Shown one piece after another: positions 15,501 to 30,500 of a DNA stretch of 64,000 nucleotides (the first letter of the stretch is position 1; the number at the start of each line of letters is the position of its first letter). The stretch is from Acanthopleura granulata (lineage: Eukaryota; Mollusca; Polyplacophora; Chitonida; Chitonidae). The DNA lies in contig JABBOT010000002.1 in assembly GCA_016165875.1 (NCBI GenBank), forward strand, positions 21,034,120-21,098,119, written 5' to 3'. Both the position numbers and the translations under genes were made by a program. The notes below the pieces were generated by a model. The model was not told the DNA's origin and did not search any database. It worked only from the letters and a program-made list of their open reading frames with translations.

Positions 15501-18500
15501 GAAAAACACATACTATATGTGTGTCAGAGACTTTTTTTTATTCCATCTATTATATGTCAGTGTGCAGTAATTAAAAATAAAAACATAATTCAACTCTTTT
15601 AAACAGTATGGTATTGTTTGTTCAAAACTGCATTATCTTCTAGATCATTTGTTCAAAACTCCATTACCTTTTAGATTTTCTAGCTTGAACTGACCTGGTA
15701 GCGAGCTATTCTTGTTTGAGGGATGACATCCTGTCCAAGTGGACGGCTGATGGTTATTTGACCAGTTGTTGAGTTAATGCTGAAAAAATTTGGGGTGGGG
15801 TATTCTCCTACCAGCTCAAATTGGATCTGACCCTGGAAATGTTGTTAGGCAGACAGTGTTAATAATCCACCTGAAGACTTACCAATCTGCATAATAAGGG
15901 AAACAGTTGATTTTTCTTTCTATCCAAGCCTTCACACAATGACAAAAATGAAAGAAAACTGAGTATATTCTGCACATGTATCAGGTTTCGTATCAAGCAA
16001 AATCAAAAGAAAGACTTATTCTGCATACAATCATTCTGGAAGAATGGCATTTACAATACACAGACCCTACTGGTGATTCGTCAGAATAACAGGTGAGACA
16101 TGTCTAAGTCTACAACATAACAAAGATGGCCAGAATTTTGTCAGCTTGAGTCTCTGATGAGACTGTAGCTCCACTGGTTAGGTCAAACTCATCACAGAGG
16201 CGATTACAAAATTATCTATGAGTAACTGACAATGGTTAATCAAAATTGAAAATAAATACTATGAAATATGTATCCTGATTCACTTGTACCAAGTTTTGTT
16301 GAAACTCCACAAAAACTGCAACAGTAGTTTTTTGAAAAGGCAGTTTTGAATGACATGTTAACATATGCTGGATGAACAGACAGGCAGACAACAAATCATC
16401 GGAATCGAAAATTGATTGTATATCTGGAGGTAGTCTAAGTTTCGTTGAAATCAGTCAAAAACTGTAGGAGGAGTAGCTCTTGAAATATACATGTATGTTA
16501 ACATATACTGGATAAACAAACAGACAGACGGACAACTGATCGTCAAAATGGAAAACTGATATTACAAATTATGTATCTTGATGTAATATACACTTCAACA
16601 CAGTTTCACTGATATTGGACACAAACTAGGAAGGGTAGCATTTTGAAAGATACATGTGTGATAGCATATACTGGATAAACAGACAGACAGAAAAGCAATA
16701 ATCGAAATGGAAAACTGATACTTTGAATTATGTATCTCGATGAAGCTACACTTAAGTTTCATTGAAATCGGACAAAAACTTTAGGAGAAGTGTGTTAAAA
16801 ATTTTAACACATTCTGTATAAACAGGCAGATAGATGGACAACCGATCATCAAAATAAAAAATGGATATTACGAATTATGTATCTTGATGTCGTCCACACT
16901 TAACCTAAGTTTTGTTGAAATCGGACAAAAACTGTTGGAGGAGTAGCATTTGAGGGGAAAAGTTAACAGATGCCGGACAGAAAGACAGACAGATGGATGG
17001 ACAGATAGACAATACATCAGGTGACAATACATAACCTCTTCTGGTCTTTGACCAGCAGAGCTAAAAATGGACGGAACACCTCACAACCTTTTCATAATGG
17101 ATAAGGCATGTTTCCAGTTTTAAGCCAGAATAATGAACTGTTTTGAAACAAAAAAGATCTAGAAAATTGTCAAACAGGACCAAAATGGTCATGATGTTAT
17201 CCACAAAGGATGAAATCACATGAACTTGTCACTCATTACGTTGTACCATTGTACCATGTAACATTTATAGATAACAAAAATCCTGAAAACTGTTTTGTGA
17301 TGGTTTGATACATGTGTGGTAAAGCTATAGTCTCCAATGGTAGCAACAGAGGACATAAAAAAAAAACATTCCTGAAGTATAAGAGTCATGCAAAAACATG
17401 TCTCAAGGTCGTACCACTTGCGAGTTGGTCCGGGCAACAACTGTGAGGACAGGCTGGCCCACTGGGTCAGTTCTCTTGATCTCCTGTCTGTAGGGCTGAC
17501 CAATGAACACTATCTGCGGGTTATCAACCACTGTGATGATCACTGTGGCCTGGCTGTAGAGTGGTGGATTGCCATTATCACGTACTTGAACGACAAGCTG
17601 GGAAAGTAAGGAGGTTTAACTTAAAGCACACATACTGTTCAAGGGAAGCAGAAACATTTACTAGTGACAATAACTTAAGCCTCAAAATAATAAGATTCTG
17701 GATGTGATGGATTTACATGAAACTGATTCTATTAGACTGTTTATATAAACAAAAAGAAATGAAAAAAAAATCTCCGTAAAACCCGCTATATTTCTGACTC
17801 ACAATGATTTGGTATGGTGTCTGAGCCCTGGGCAGTGCAGACTTCAGACTAAGCAGGCCAGTGTCTGGGTTCACATAGAACAGCCGGAATGCTTCAGGCC
17901 TGCCAACTATCTCATACGTCAAGGTATCCTGCAACAAAGTGCATCGGTCAAAAACAACATTCAAGTAAACATACATGAACTACATTCATATGAATGTCTA
18001 ATATTGTTGTTGACTGAATCACAATGTTTACAGTTAGAGACTAATACTCCACTCCAGTACATACAAGACCATATGCTCAGATTTCATGCAAGAATCGTTT
18101 CAAAAAAGTTTAAATAGGAAAACAGTTATAGCTTTACAATTTCCACAGACCAACTTACATTGAGGTCCCTGTCAGAAGCAAACAGCTGAACAATTGGAGA
18201 CCCTAGCTGACTGTTGATTGGCAGTCGTGCTGTGTACGTTGTCTGGTTAAACGCTGGCCCATACTGGTTCCGTAGCACGTTCACCACCACGTACTGACTG
18301 GCCGGGTTTTGAGGGTACACGGTGTCATATGCTATGATTCTCAACTGTAATCAGTTAGTAAAACAAACATTAAAATATTGTAAAATTTGAGTGGAGAGTA
18401 AAAGCAATGTTTACAAAATTAAAACAATGTAAGAAATAACGCATTACAGGAGAAAATGTAAGAAATTTAAAGGTTTGTTAGTCCATATATATATAAATGT

Positions 18501-21500
18501 CTATTTATTTATTTATTTTTATTTACTTCATTAGCATTTTACACCATACTCAAGAATATTTTACTTATACCACAGTGGCCAGCATTATAGTACGAGGAAA
18601 CTGACCATAGCCTGGTGAAAACCCATGACCATCTGCAGGTTGCTGGTAGATTTTACAATGTAAGACCACAGAGGAAGCCAGCCAGAGATAGACTTGAACT
18701 CACAACACCACATTGGTGATTACCTCCAAGGTCACTGTACTGTACAAGCATGCTAACTACTAGGCCACAAAGGCCCTGTCTCTTTTTAAAATACCATCCT
18801 GTTGCGGTCAGACTTACAAAGTACTGTGTGGTGGTATCCTTGATAAAGTTCGGACCTCCCACAAGAGTGATCACCCCTGTAGTCCTGTTCACAGCAAAAA
18901 ATGCTGGGCTGAGGCCATCCCCTACCAGTTCATACACGATATCTCCCTGAAACAGACAAACAAATATAGAACAACCATCAGATATTTATTTATTTACTTG
19001 ATGGACTGGTGTTTTACCCAACACTGAAGAATATTTCACTTTGTATTATGAGGGCAAAAATTAAGAGGGGGAAAAAACTGGGCAGAGTCCAGGGTAAAAC
19101 CACAACAATCCACAGGTTGCTGACAGACCTTTCGATGTATTATCAGAGAGAAGGTCAGCATAAGCCGGGCTGGAGTTGCCAGACGCCACATTGGTAAGAA
19201 GTCCCTGGGTCACTACACTGCCCTAGCATGCTACCCTCTCAGCCAACAAGGCCCCACAACCTGATAATCTAAAACCTCATATGCATGTATTTCAAATACT
19301 ACCATACGTTGAATCAGTCAATAGCATACGAAAACCAAGACTAAAAGCCTTGTGAAATACAGTGTAGATCCACAACTAATTCTCACCCAAAACACAAATA
19401 GTGTAATCCGAAGAATAAGATCATAACGTCGCATCACGGTAACGGCAAAAACAATAGAAAATAAAAATTATTCTGCAATGAATATATAATGCATATCTGA
19501 ACTAAGAATAACATTATGCTATCTGTATGGCCAAGTCCATTGACATCCCCAAGTCATTGACTATTCCCACAGATGAAAAATGGTATGTGTGTACTGTTGC
19601 TAGATCCATTATTACTCTGGCTTATGACATATTCAGTATATCACTCCTGAGATTAATGTGAAAACATTTTGATGTTCCTTTGTTGCTGGATAAGTACATA
19701 TAAAACAGTGTACACAGGTCGATACTGGAAAGTATCAAAAGTTGGTACATTACTAAAGTCTTCTTGTCAAATTGTTTAAAACAAGGCAATATTTCGATTA
19801 AACAAGATTGTGTAGTGTCACAAAAAATCCACCACCTTTTTTGGCATGGAATCAAAAAGCGAGAGTTTCCTCCCCTGACCAACAAAGCGTCTTACCCGTC
19901 TATCAGGATCTGTAGCCACAACAGTGATGAGTCGTCGACCAACCTGCCAGTTAGCTGTGATGTTCACGGTGTAAGTCCCCGTTTGGAATATTGGGCGACT
20001 TGAGTCACGACGGATGTTGATTATTACCTGCACTCTACTAAATCGGTCAGGGCGGCCTGCCTTATTGGCTTGAACAGTAAACTGACAAACAAAATATAGA
20101 ACAAATCACGTGAAATGACCCCATACAGTAAACACTGTATCAATGACCAAAACGCATGGACAGAGCATAAAAGAAATGTATGAAGAAAATACAATCGCAA
20201 AAATTTTTTTGTTTTATCAAAATGTTTGGTCAATGCCTTTAAGATAAGAATTTATGTCCAAAACAAAAAACAAAACACAACAACAACAACATAATCATTT
20301 TCATTTTATCAAGTCAGACACTTCACCTCTAGCTACACTGTCTGCCTTGATCCAGCAGGCAGAAATAACCCATACACCTGACTCAAAAGCTGATGAATAT
20401 TAATATAAATATATTATCCAATCACATCGAATGTTTCCCTAATTGACTGACAGCAAAGATGAAACAATATGTGTCCGCAGACATGGCTGATGGCAGGTAA
20501 AGATCTTTCCACATCTGTAAGGATGGAGATGAAAACTGGCACAGATGCTGGCATGTTGTCCTATTATGACCTGTTATCAAAATACTGCTTGCAGCATTCA
20601 ATCATGGCGATATAATAGAATGAAATGTTGTGATCGTTCAACAAGTGAGCCTGTGACTGAAGATGTAAGACCAGAGTGAGACAACCAGATTTACCTGCTG
20701 TGCATTTGCAGTCTGAATTAAACTTCCCATGGTAACGCAGACTTTATGTTCTATATACAATACACTACACGAGCCGGACATAACAAAGTCTATTCTATCT
20801 TCATGGCTTGGTCAACTCTTAGTGATCGCCCACCACATGTTTTAAAGCTTTGAGAACATTTGATTGACATTATGTGCATAAATATTTTGCGAACTCAAGT
20901 AGGCAAGATGTCTGACGACAACTTTCAAGTGCAAGCTGGAGTGGATTTGCGTAGTCGACTGATCGAGGCAGAAAACAAAGTGATAAACGCGTAGGGATAA
21001 ATGGAGTGTCGGATTTGATATAATGAAGATGCAACATAACAAGTTCAGGTATTTCGCATTTAGATTCAAGCAGGAGGAAAATGCTCATGCAAATTTAGTT
21101 CACATCATTGTATTTTAAAGTTTCAGGACATAAAATGGATATTTGAAAACAAGAAACAAAGAGATACTAATAGTGGAACAGAAAGCCCACCTCAAATCTG
21201 CTGTAAGGAGTCCCCACTAGGGGTCTCTTCAGAATCAGCTCTCCGGTGTAGGTATTCATAAAGAAGAAGTCTAAGATGGGTGCGGTCTGGGAGGCAATGG
21301 AGTATTCCACAGCATCCTAGAGTAAAACAAAAATGATTGGCATCTGTGAAAATCTTGAGAACATCTACATATATTTCACCAATACTTTCACCAATGGTTG
21401 ACAGAGATATGTTAATTAAACTTCTACCAGTTCCCACAGAGACCCACTGCAGTGGCATACCAATATCTACAACAAGTATACTTGTGTCTTCAGAAAGTCA

Positions 21501-24500
21501 TCACTCTGTACAGGCAAAGTTAAGCAAGTCACATTTTTCTGCATTATCCATAAGGGTGTAAGAACCAGCATTGAAACGTCATGACAAAATTTTTACCTGT
21601 AATCCATAAACTTTTTGTGTTGCTGGTATCACTTACCCCATCGGTGTCCACTGCTGACACTGTCAGGACTGGTGTTCCCACATCGTGAGTGTCGTTAATG
21701 GTGCGGTCGTATTTCTTGTCCAAGAACTGAGGGTATCCCTCCTTACGCCGGACGTTGATGGGTAATCTGCCCCTAACCTCCAGGGGGTTTCTGTCTTGAG
21801 GGTCCCTCCGTGTGGCCACGACATTCAGCTGCAAGACACATTTTGGAAATGAAAGAATGACATGAAATCTTATGGCTTAAGCACAGTTTGGCAATAAGGC
21901 AAAGATGTCATGGAGAATTGATTCAAGTTCTGGCCTCAGTTTCATGAAGTGCACTTAACCTCAGAAATCCTAATCTACCATGGCAACATATGTCACGCAG
22001 GTACGAAGTACCCTTATCTAGTATTATTCAGCACCAAGTATGTTTCGTAAAACTGGACACTGCTGCACAAATTCAAAGTGGCACTTTCCCACTGCAATAT
22101 GTTCCTGACATAGCCTTATGGGCTCTGCATTTCAACACTTACAAGGCCTGTTGTTTTCTCACTGTCAGAGTGTTGCCCTCAAACATCATATTTGTTTCTG
22201 TGAGATCTTATAACAGCAATCACGTCTTTTGTCATTGCACAATTTCAGTGGGTGTTAATTTTTTTTTTTCACATGTAGTTAGAGGGTATGCAGCCTGGGG
22301 AAGATTACTCAGGGTTAATTACTCACATTGTATGTGGTGGTGTTGAAGGTGTCCAAGCGCAGATCAGCTCTGACACGAATAACACCTGATTGAGGATCAA
22401 TGTAGAAGAACCTCTCTGCCAGAGGTGTGCCATCCAAACTGTAAAGAATGTTCACCTGAAAACAAGAAACAGATGTGGTTTTCATTCAACACAAAAAATA
22501 AAAAACAAAAGCTGTTGACAAAATCAAAAAGGATGCTTTCTCTAAAAACAATTACACAGCATAAATATTTATTTAATATTTCATTGAGGTTTTAGCACGG
22601 TATTCAAGATCATTTCATTTCAAAAGCTGCAGTCAGTATGAAGTGTGGGGGTAAACTGGAGAGCCCAAACCATTGCAATGTGTCAGGTACCTCACAAAAC
22701 ATCTGACTTGAAGCCAGATGCCGTGAAGCTGGATGCTGTGAAGTCACTGGTCAGGTGACCATCCTCATTACACAAAAGACATCCACATCTTTCCACCTTG
22801 GGATATGTTTATATATTTTATTTGATTGGTGTTTTACACCATGCCAAAAAATATTTTACTTACATGATGGCGACCAGCAATATGGTGGGAAAAAAACTGG
22901 GCTCTGCTGGCAGACCTTCACAAGTACAACTGGTGAGGAAGCCAGCACAAGCTGGGCTTGAACTCACAGTGATCGCATTGACGAGAGGCACCTGGGTCAT
23001 TCAGCTGCACTAGTACATTAATCCCCTCTGCCACGGAGGCCCACCACTTTGTGATACATTATTATTAGACTGAGATAAGGCAGCAGTTTATATTTACCCC
23101 AGGTCGGGCCACAGCAATGGACACCGTCTCGTTGACAGGTTTACTCTCACTGATGGTCTCCGAGAAGAGTCTCAGCTCAAACACTGTGGGTCCTGTACTG
23201 TCTCTCAGCACGTTGACCAGCAGGAAGACAGAACCTCTGTTCGGAGGCACTTGTCTGTCTGTGGCTGTCACAGTCATCTGAGATACAAGTAGGGAGGGGT
23301 TAATACATTGTGCTTATACTTAATGAATTATGTATTTTACCTGAAATTTACTAATTCATATCTGCTAATGATCACAAAATTTCCCCATACAAAAAAAAAT
23401 GTTCAATTTACTTCTATAAAATATCTAAAATGAAACGTTTCTAAAATACATTCCAGCATGAGGAACTTTAATTCTGATTTGATTTATTTCTTTATTTATT
23501 TGATTGATGTTTTATGCTGTACTCAAGAACATTTCACTTATACGGCTACGACTGTTTCCTTGTGCACCATTATTCCTTGAGGTGTCATCAATTTGAGTTT
23601 GCACAAAATCTTTCTATCTTAAAGATGCTTTCCCTTTCCATACAAGGAATTAAAATTATGAGAAATCCATGCACAAAAAATGAATATGAATAATTTATAT
23701 ATTACTTCAGCATCATTTTCATAGACACATGGAAAAAAAAAACGTACAAAATAGCTACTCCTTGGGTTGACAAGAGGTCGGGCCAACCTCACTACACCAG
23801 TGGCACTGTCAATGACGAAGTATGTATCTGCATCATCAACACCTGTCAGGCTGTACAGAACCTGGCGCTGAAGAGGCTGAAATTAACAACACAACAGTGT
23901 TAAAGAATTTACAGTAATGGGACTGGACATGCCTAAGAAAATAAAACTTCAAACATAACAACATAAAAAAAATATTAAGCTATGTATTATATAAAAAGGT
24001 AAAAGGTATAAAGAAAGACAATGAAAAGAATTTACTTGTTTACTTAATTGTTCCGCAAGAGCTCATCTTCTGGAATGCTTTATAACCTTCATATATCATT
24101 GCGTATTTGGAAGTTTTACAGCAAGCCAAGCTTCAATACTTACAGCATTGTTCTGATCCACAGCAAAAAACTGGTGGATAAAGTACCCGCCAGGGGCAGT
24201 CTCTTCTATTGTAACAGTAACGATTCCGGACACATTGAACCTTACTGGTTGGGTAGGACCCCCGGTGTCTACTGGACCAGACACAATCACTGTGGCAACA
24301 CTGCTGAGGCGGGGATTTCCGCCATCTTGAGCACGCACAAGGATCTATGAAACACACAGAAAATATGCACAGCACCAGTTAAATTTTGCCTGAATGACTG
24401 AACTAACACATAAACATCGTGCAAAATGTTGAATTCAGATAGATTTAGCTGTACCATTATTTTCATCTACGATGTTAGTACGTTAAATTACAAAGGTAAA

Positions 24501-27500
24501 TTTCCTGCATTAATAAACTACACTTCAAACATGTAGAAGTTTGTAGTAACATGTATGGAGAACCCTTAAAATATGTAGAACACGAAAAGTACATCCAGAT
24601 ACTACATTTCACATGAAGTTTAGCATTTCAAGTCACACATTTTTTTTGTATTCTGACTGATTCATCCACCGATAATTTCTTATCCCAAAACTTAAAGTGG
24701 TCATCAAGAATATCATTTTAAAGCCTTTACATGCTCCTGAAAGTGAATATTTACAGGCTAAACTTTAGGCAAAATATGGTCTTGAGATTGTGAGTACAGA
24801 ATGAATGATCATGGCCTAATGCAACGTTTGCAAAATCTAAGCCACATCGTGGCGAATTGTGAGCAGAGGCAATTGCATTCTGACTGACCAGGTATCTGGA
24901 GTTGGTGGTGATCGGCAGCTCTACTCCTGGTCTCACTCGAATCACACCATTGCTGTCTATGGTGAAGTAAGTGGTAGATATGGAATCCCCAATAATGTCC
25001 AGAGTCACTTGGTTGAAAGGAGCCTAAAAAAGAAATTTGCAGGATATATTTTATCCATTTGTACATTTGCCAAAAAAAAAAAAAAATTCCAAATGTACAA
25101 TTGGAATATCCTACACAGTCTTTGCTTACTGGCAGTTATTTTAACTCCACAGTTAACATCTGAGCACATTTTTTGACGTTTTAGTGAAATGGAGAAAACT
25201 TTGCTTTCATTTTATCACAAAGCTGTCAGGCAAGAACTTACACATATTTGAAGAAATGCTGTCAAAATATCATGCCAAGACAATGGTTAAATTAAAAACG
25301 TGCCAACTGTTCATCATCACAGTTTCAGAAACAGCCAACTGGTATGCGGATAAATTACCTGTGTATCCCTATCTCGTACAGTCACTCTCTGGATCACAGA
25401 GTTGGCAGGAACATTTGCATCAAATCTCACAAAGTAACTGGATGAGGGGAGGAACTCTGGGCTATATTCATTGCGGACACAGTTAACAATGACCTGAGCT
25501 GGTGATGCGAACTGGCGTGGGTTTCCCATGTCATAAGCAGTGGCTTGGAACTGTCAACAGCAAGAAATAAATTAATAATAAATAGGATTACGTTACGCTG
25601 AAAACCAATAAAAAATATCTCATTACTAAATGCTTGGAGTAATAAAGAGATGATAGATCTGTAAATAGAGGGATGTACATGTCGCTATATGTATAAACTG
25701 CAATGAGATTTACATTGGTTGACAGCAAAAATTGAACAACTACAAAAAAAAAAAATACAAAACTCAAAGTCTTATAAGAGTAACTATTCTATCTTAAAAA
25801 TTTAAAATACGACGTTTTCAAGAAATCTGTTAATGACCACCGTATGTTAGACATAACACAGGTGTATGTTATAGTAGTTGATCAAAGTATGTTCCGAATA
25901 ACAGACATGATGAAAAAATGCAAATTGGCCTAGACTGACCCTGTACTGTGTGGTGTTACTGAGGTCGCTAAACAGAGGTTTCTTCAGGTACAGCATACCA
26001 CTGGTTGAATCCACCCCAAAGTAGGACAATGTGGTGGCATCTCCGGACAACTCATACAGGACAATGTTACTGGGAGCCTGAGGGAGAAGGGCTGAGTATC
26101 AGTACAGCAAGGGCAGAAATGGAAACACCATACACAAGTTACAAGGATGTGAACCATATCAATATTGCCTGTTGTGTTATAGTTGCTATATATTTTGATA
26201 GGACATGGAAATACATGTTTCCAATAATCCATACGTTGTTTTTTTGTAGGGAGAACAGTTGATTTGTTAATTGACAAAATTACCTTTGTTCAGGAAAGAC
26301 ATCATTAACATTATTAAGAACAAAATGACAGTGGGATGACAATACTCACAGTTTTGTCTGGGTCTGTGGCATTAAAGGTGATGATTTCCTCTCCCAGAGG
26401 TTTGTTCTCCATAACGGTCAGGTTATATAAGCGCTGGGAGAAGACAGGCGGGAAGTTGTTTTGATTCACGGTCACCTGTAGAACTGCTACGTCTGAGAGT
26501 CGCGGGGATCCACCGTCCTGGACACGGATTCTTACCTGCCAGGTTCGCACAAGCAAAGAGCCATAAACACAATGTCTGCTTCAAAACACCATGAATACAA
26601 CATGAATACCACCAAAACAATATACAACTTGCTTAATTACTATAACAATACTGAAACTTTCTCAAAACGCAGGTTATTTGTATACAGAACCTTTCTCTAC
26701 GAACAAAAACTGTCAACCCTCATGACTCCAAAACTGTAGATCATGATCATACACAAAACAAGTTTGAATTAAAACACTGTCCTCTTCAATTTTAATTTAC
26801 TTCAAAAACTGTAAGATACAAGACTGAATACCAGTATGTATAATGTTTAAGAGTGCAAAAATAATAGATAACTCAAAAGAGAGTAATAAGTAGATTTCCA
26901 CTGAGGCTAAGTATGACTGATTTCTTATTTGAAAACTTACATACTGGCATCAAAAGTAACATTTTAAGACCACTCTATGGTTCTGAAAGTGCTTTTGTAT
27001 GGAACATATTTTAGGTGAAATCATTAGCAATACAATTGCCATGTTTTAGTTTAGAGTAGCATTCATTCTCTTTAACAAGAAACAATCAGATAAATGAGTT
27101 TGTAAATATTATGTCTGAAGGAGGTCCTAACATTGAAGACATATACAGAAATACTTACATAGTAGATATTTTCTGGCCTACTTGGCAAGTTCTGACGCAG
27201 AAACACTCTCCCATTATTTACGCCAAAGAAAGTGGCTGCCACGCCATCCCCAATGATGTCGTAAGACAAAGTGCTAAAGGGAACCTGGAATGGAAAAGTC
27301 ACATGGTTCACAATCATGATACAAACCGATCACGTGGTAAGAAATAGAGACCATCCATTTAGGTCCATCATTTCAAATAAGGCACATTAACAAAAACGTG
27401 ACAAAACAAACTGTGCACAAGGTAACAAAAAAAAAAACAAAAAACAACAGACTGCCATAGGGACTAAACCTCACTTCAGTCTAAATAAGTTTATCATTTT

Positions 27501-30500
27501 CAGTAGTGAATAACCTGAATTAAATTATGGTATTTTTCTAGATATATTTTTGGTGGAAATCAGTCTATTTGCAGGGTACTGAAACACATCGATATTCCAA
27601 CACCATAATCAGCAGCAGCAGCAACATATTGACATAAACACCACACTACTCAGGCTCTTACCCTCGTATTGTTGTCTCTGGCCACCACAGTAGCAATCTG
27701 AGAGTTCTCGCCCACGGAGGTGGGGATTTCCACCTCATACACACGCTGTGGGAAATATGGTGCTACGTTCCTGATCACTCGGATACGCACTGTCAGTATT
27801 GGCGTGGACAGCGGAGGGTTACCATTGTCAAAGGCACGCACAGTTATCTGCAACATGTATGTGTGAAAGTATTCAACAAATTTAAATGGAAGACACATAA
27901 CTACAATATACACTATATATTCATTTATTTATTCATTTATTTTATTTGATTCACACTATACTCAAGAATTTTTCATTTCCATGACATCGGTCAGTTATAT
28001 GGTTTACTTGAAAACAATTGATTACAAAAAACACACCATAGGAGTACAATCAAGCAAAGTACTATTCAGATCAAAATATCCATTGTTTTCTTCAAAAAGT
28101 TATTCAATCACCTTCAGAACTACTTCTTTATCTATACAATTCTGGTTAGAAAAAAATATTCGTACAAAATCTAGCTCATATATTAATATACGAGTGTCGA
28201 TATGTCCCATTATTTTATCTGATAGGGTGTTTAACATAATACTGGAGAATTTTTCCCTGCATGCACACTTTAAGTATATAAATATAATGTTAGTAACACT
28301 GTAGCCAGATAGTATTTCCATAGATAAATAGTGATGGGATTGCTTACAGTGTATAAGTTCTCTGTGGTTCCCACCAGAGATCGCCTCAGGAAGATACCGC
28401 CGTTCACAGCATCAATGTCAAACAGGTTCTGATTGGGAGAGTTAGGAGCAAACCCATAACGCACCCGAGCCTGAAACAGCAAAACATATTTAACACTGAG
28501 CTGAATCATTCTTGAAGGCCAGGCTCAAGAAAAAGAAATGCAACATCCTAATAATGGAATCAGAATGAAATTATATTAATAAAGTGTCCAGTTTCCTCCT
28601 GTTATTTTACGCTGTTACTGATTAATATTTTGGTGTCATACATGTTTTAAAGAGTTACTTACACCAACATCTGAGTCAAGGGCATAGAGAGTAAGGACTG
28701 GTGTGTTGAGAGGGTAGATCTCCAGGATGGTCCTCTCAATGACAGACACAGTTGTGTTCCAGCGTGGGGCAACCAGGCTTCTCTGTACAAGGATACTAAC
28801 CACTGTCACTCCTGTACAGTACCCGTCACTGGCCTGGACTCGCAACTGTGGGCAAACAATCACAGCACAAAATCTTAGAAGATGTACTCGTGAACAAGCA
28901 TTAGGGAAGTCAGGAATGGAATTGAATGTTTTTACACATTTCCTTGCCACCCAAATGACAGAATTGCACAAATGGTGTAAGAACTGCACCTCCGAGAACA
29001 TAAGGCAAAGTTTTTATTATGTCCATTATCTAGAAAGAAAGTTGCCATTTTATTAAAATATACCAATATGAATTTGATCTGTTAAATTATCCATTAAAAT
29101 TTGATAATGGGTATCAACATTCCCAAGATATATTTTCTTAGCAATGTGCAGAAAACAATGTCTCTATCTTCATATAGTATGTAATTATATACATGTATTT
29201 AAGAAAGACTTACACTGACACCTATCTGCTGTTTTATGCATTTATTTATTACAATACTATTGCTGTTAAGAACTTACCTTGTATACAGCTGTGTCATCTT
29301 GTCTGTAATCAGCATTGGAGCTCACACGAATGTTACCTTGAGGGGTCACATCAAAGTAGGTGGGAGCAAAGTCATCACCTATCACACTGTATTTCACATC
29401 ACCAAACGGTCCCTGGAGACACAAAACAAATGTGGTATCTTTCAGTTCTACATCATGACTTGCAGGAGTGAACACGCTTACTTTAACTTTTGACTCAAGT
29501 GGCATCTACTGTTACAACTAACTGCTTTTCCTTTCCGTATAATGGCAGACGGCCTTTGGACAGAGCAAATGGTTAGAGTTTCCTTGCTCTTTTTTTTCAT
29601 TTTATTTACAGCGCAACATCACAAAACTTTTGCTGATTGAAAAGGCGGTGGAGGGAATCATTATCTTCATCTAGCCCATGCATATAGTAAAAAGCCCATT
29701 GTAAGTAAAACCTATCAATACGTACATGAAACTTTCACTTGTTCTAAATTACAAATGGAATACTTGTATAGGTAAATTGAAAAGCAACTGAAAAAAATTT
29801 GCCACATTGAAAAGAATTACACAAGTATCAACAGTAGAATAATATGCAAGATTTCATTTTTAACGAAATTTTGCCCTTCACACATATTCTCTCTCTTCCG
29901 GCAAACTGGAGAGTAAGTGTAAGCACATTTAACTTGAAAAAAAAAACAACACAAACATCCCAGTGATAAGTGTTCCTACTAACCTGTGGATCTGAAGAGT
30001 CGCGGTCAATGGCGACAACTCTGAAGTTGAGGACAGAACCTGGGCCACTAGTGATGTTGATGTTTGTGCTATATTGGGAAGAGCCAAACCGTGGGCAGTA
30101 GTCATTCCTGATCACATTGATGGTGATTCTGGCTGTCTGGAGGCTGTACTGACGAGGGGGACCTTCATTGTAGGCTCTTGCAGAGAACTGCACAAACACA
30201 AACACAAGGTTAAAACATGGCAGAAGTAAACCTGCTTTGACACTTGTCTTACAGAAAACATGCCACACAGCCACTTTACAGTTTTCATTTATAGATAGGT
30301 CCACCCTATGTGATGTCCCACCATCCCTTCTTATGACAACAGTGCTTTTCATTCCATTCCAATAGTGTCGTCACGTCACAGAAAGGATGGACATTTATAA
30401 CTAATGTGTGGGACATCCAGTCCACCTACTTGCAACAATACTGATTATGATTGGTCAACTACGCATTCTTGATTGACAGTTTGGAAAGGTCTATTGTTCA

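Noticed and set aside
21990..22346. 118-residue plus-strand open frame
   Set aside because: It overlaps the start of exon 71 on the other strand, is low-complexity in composition, and shows no motif I recognise.
29828..30352. 174-residue minus-strand open frame, the longest here
   Set aside because: It is exon 58 (29984-30187) extended into both introns; splice sites and the cadherin motif length limit it to 68 codons.
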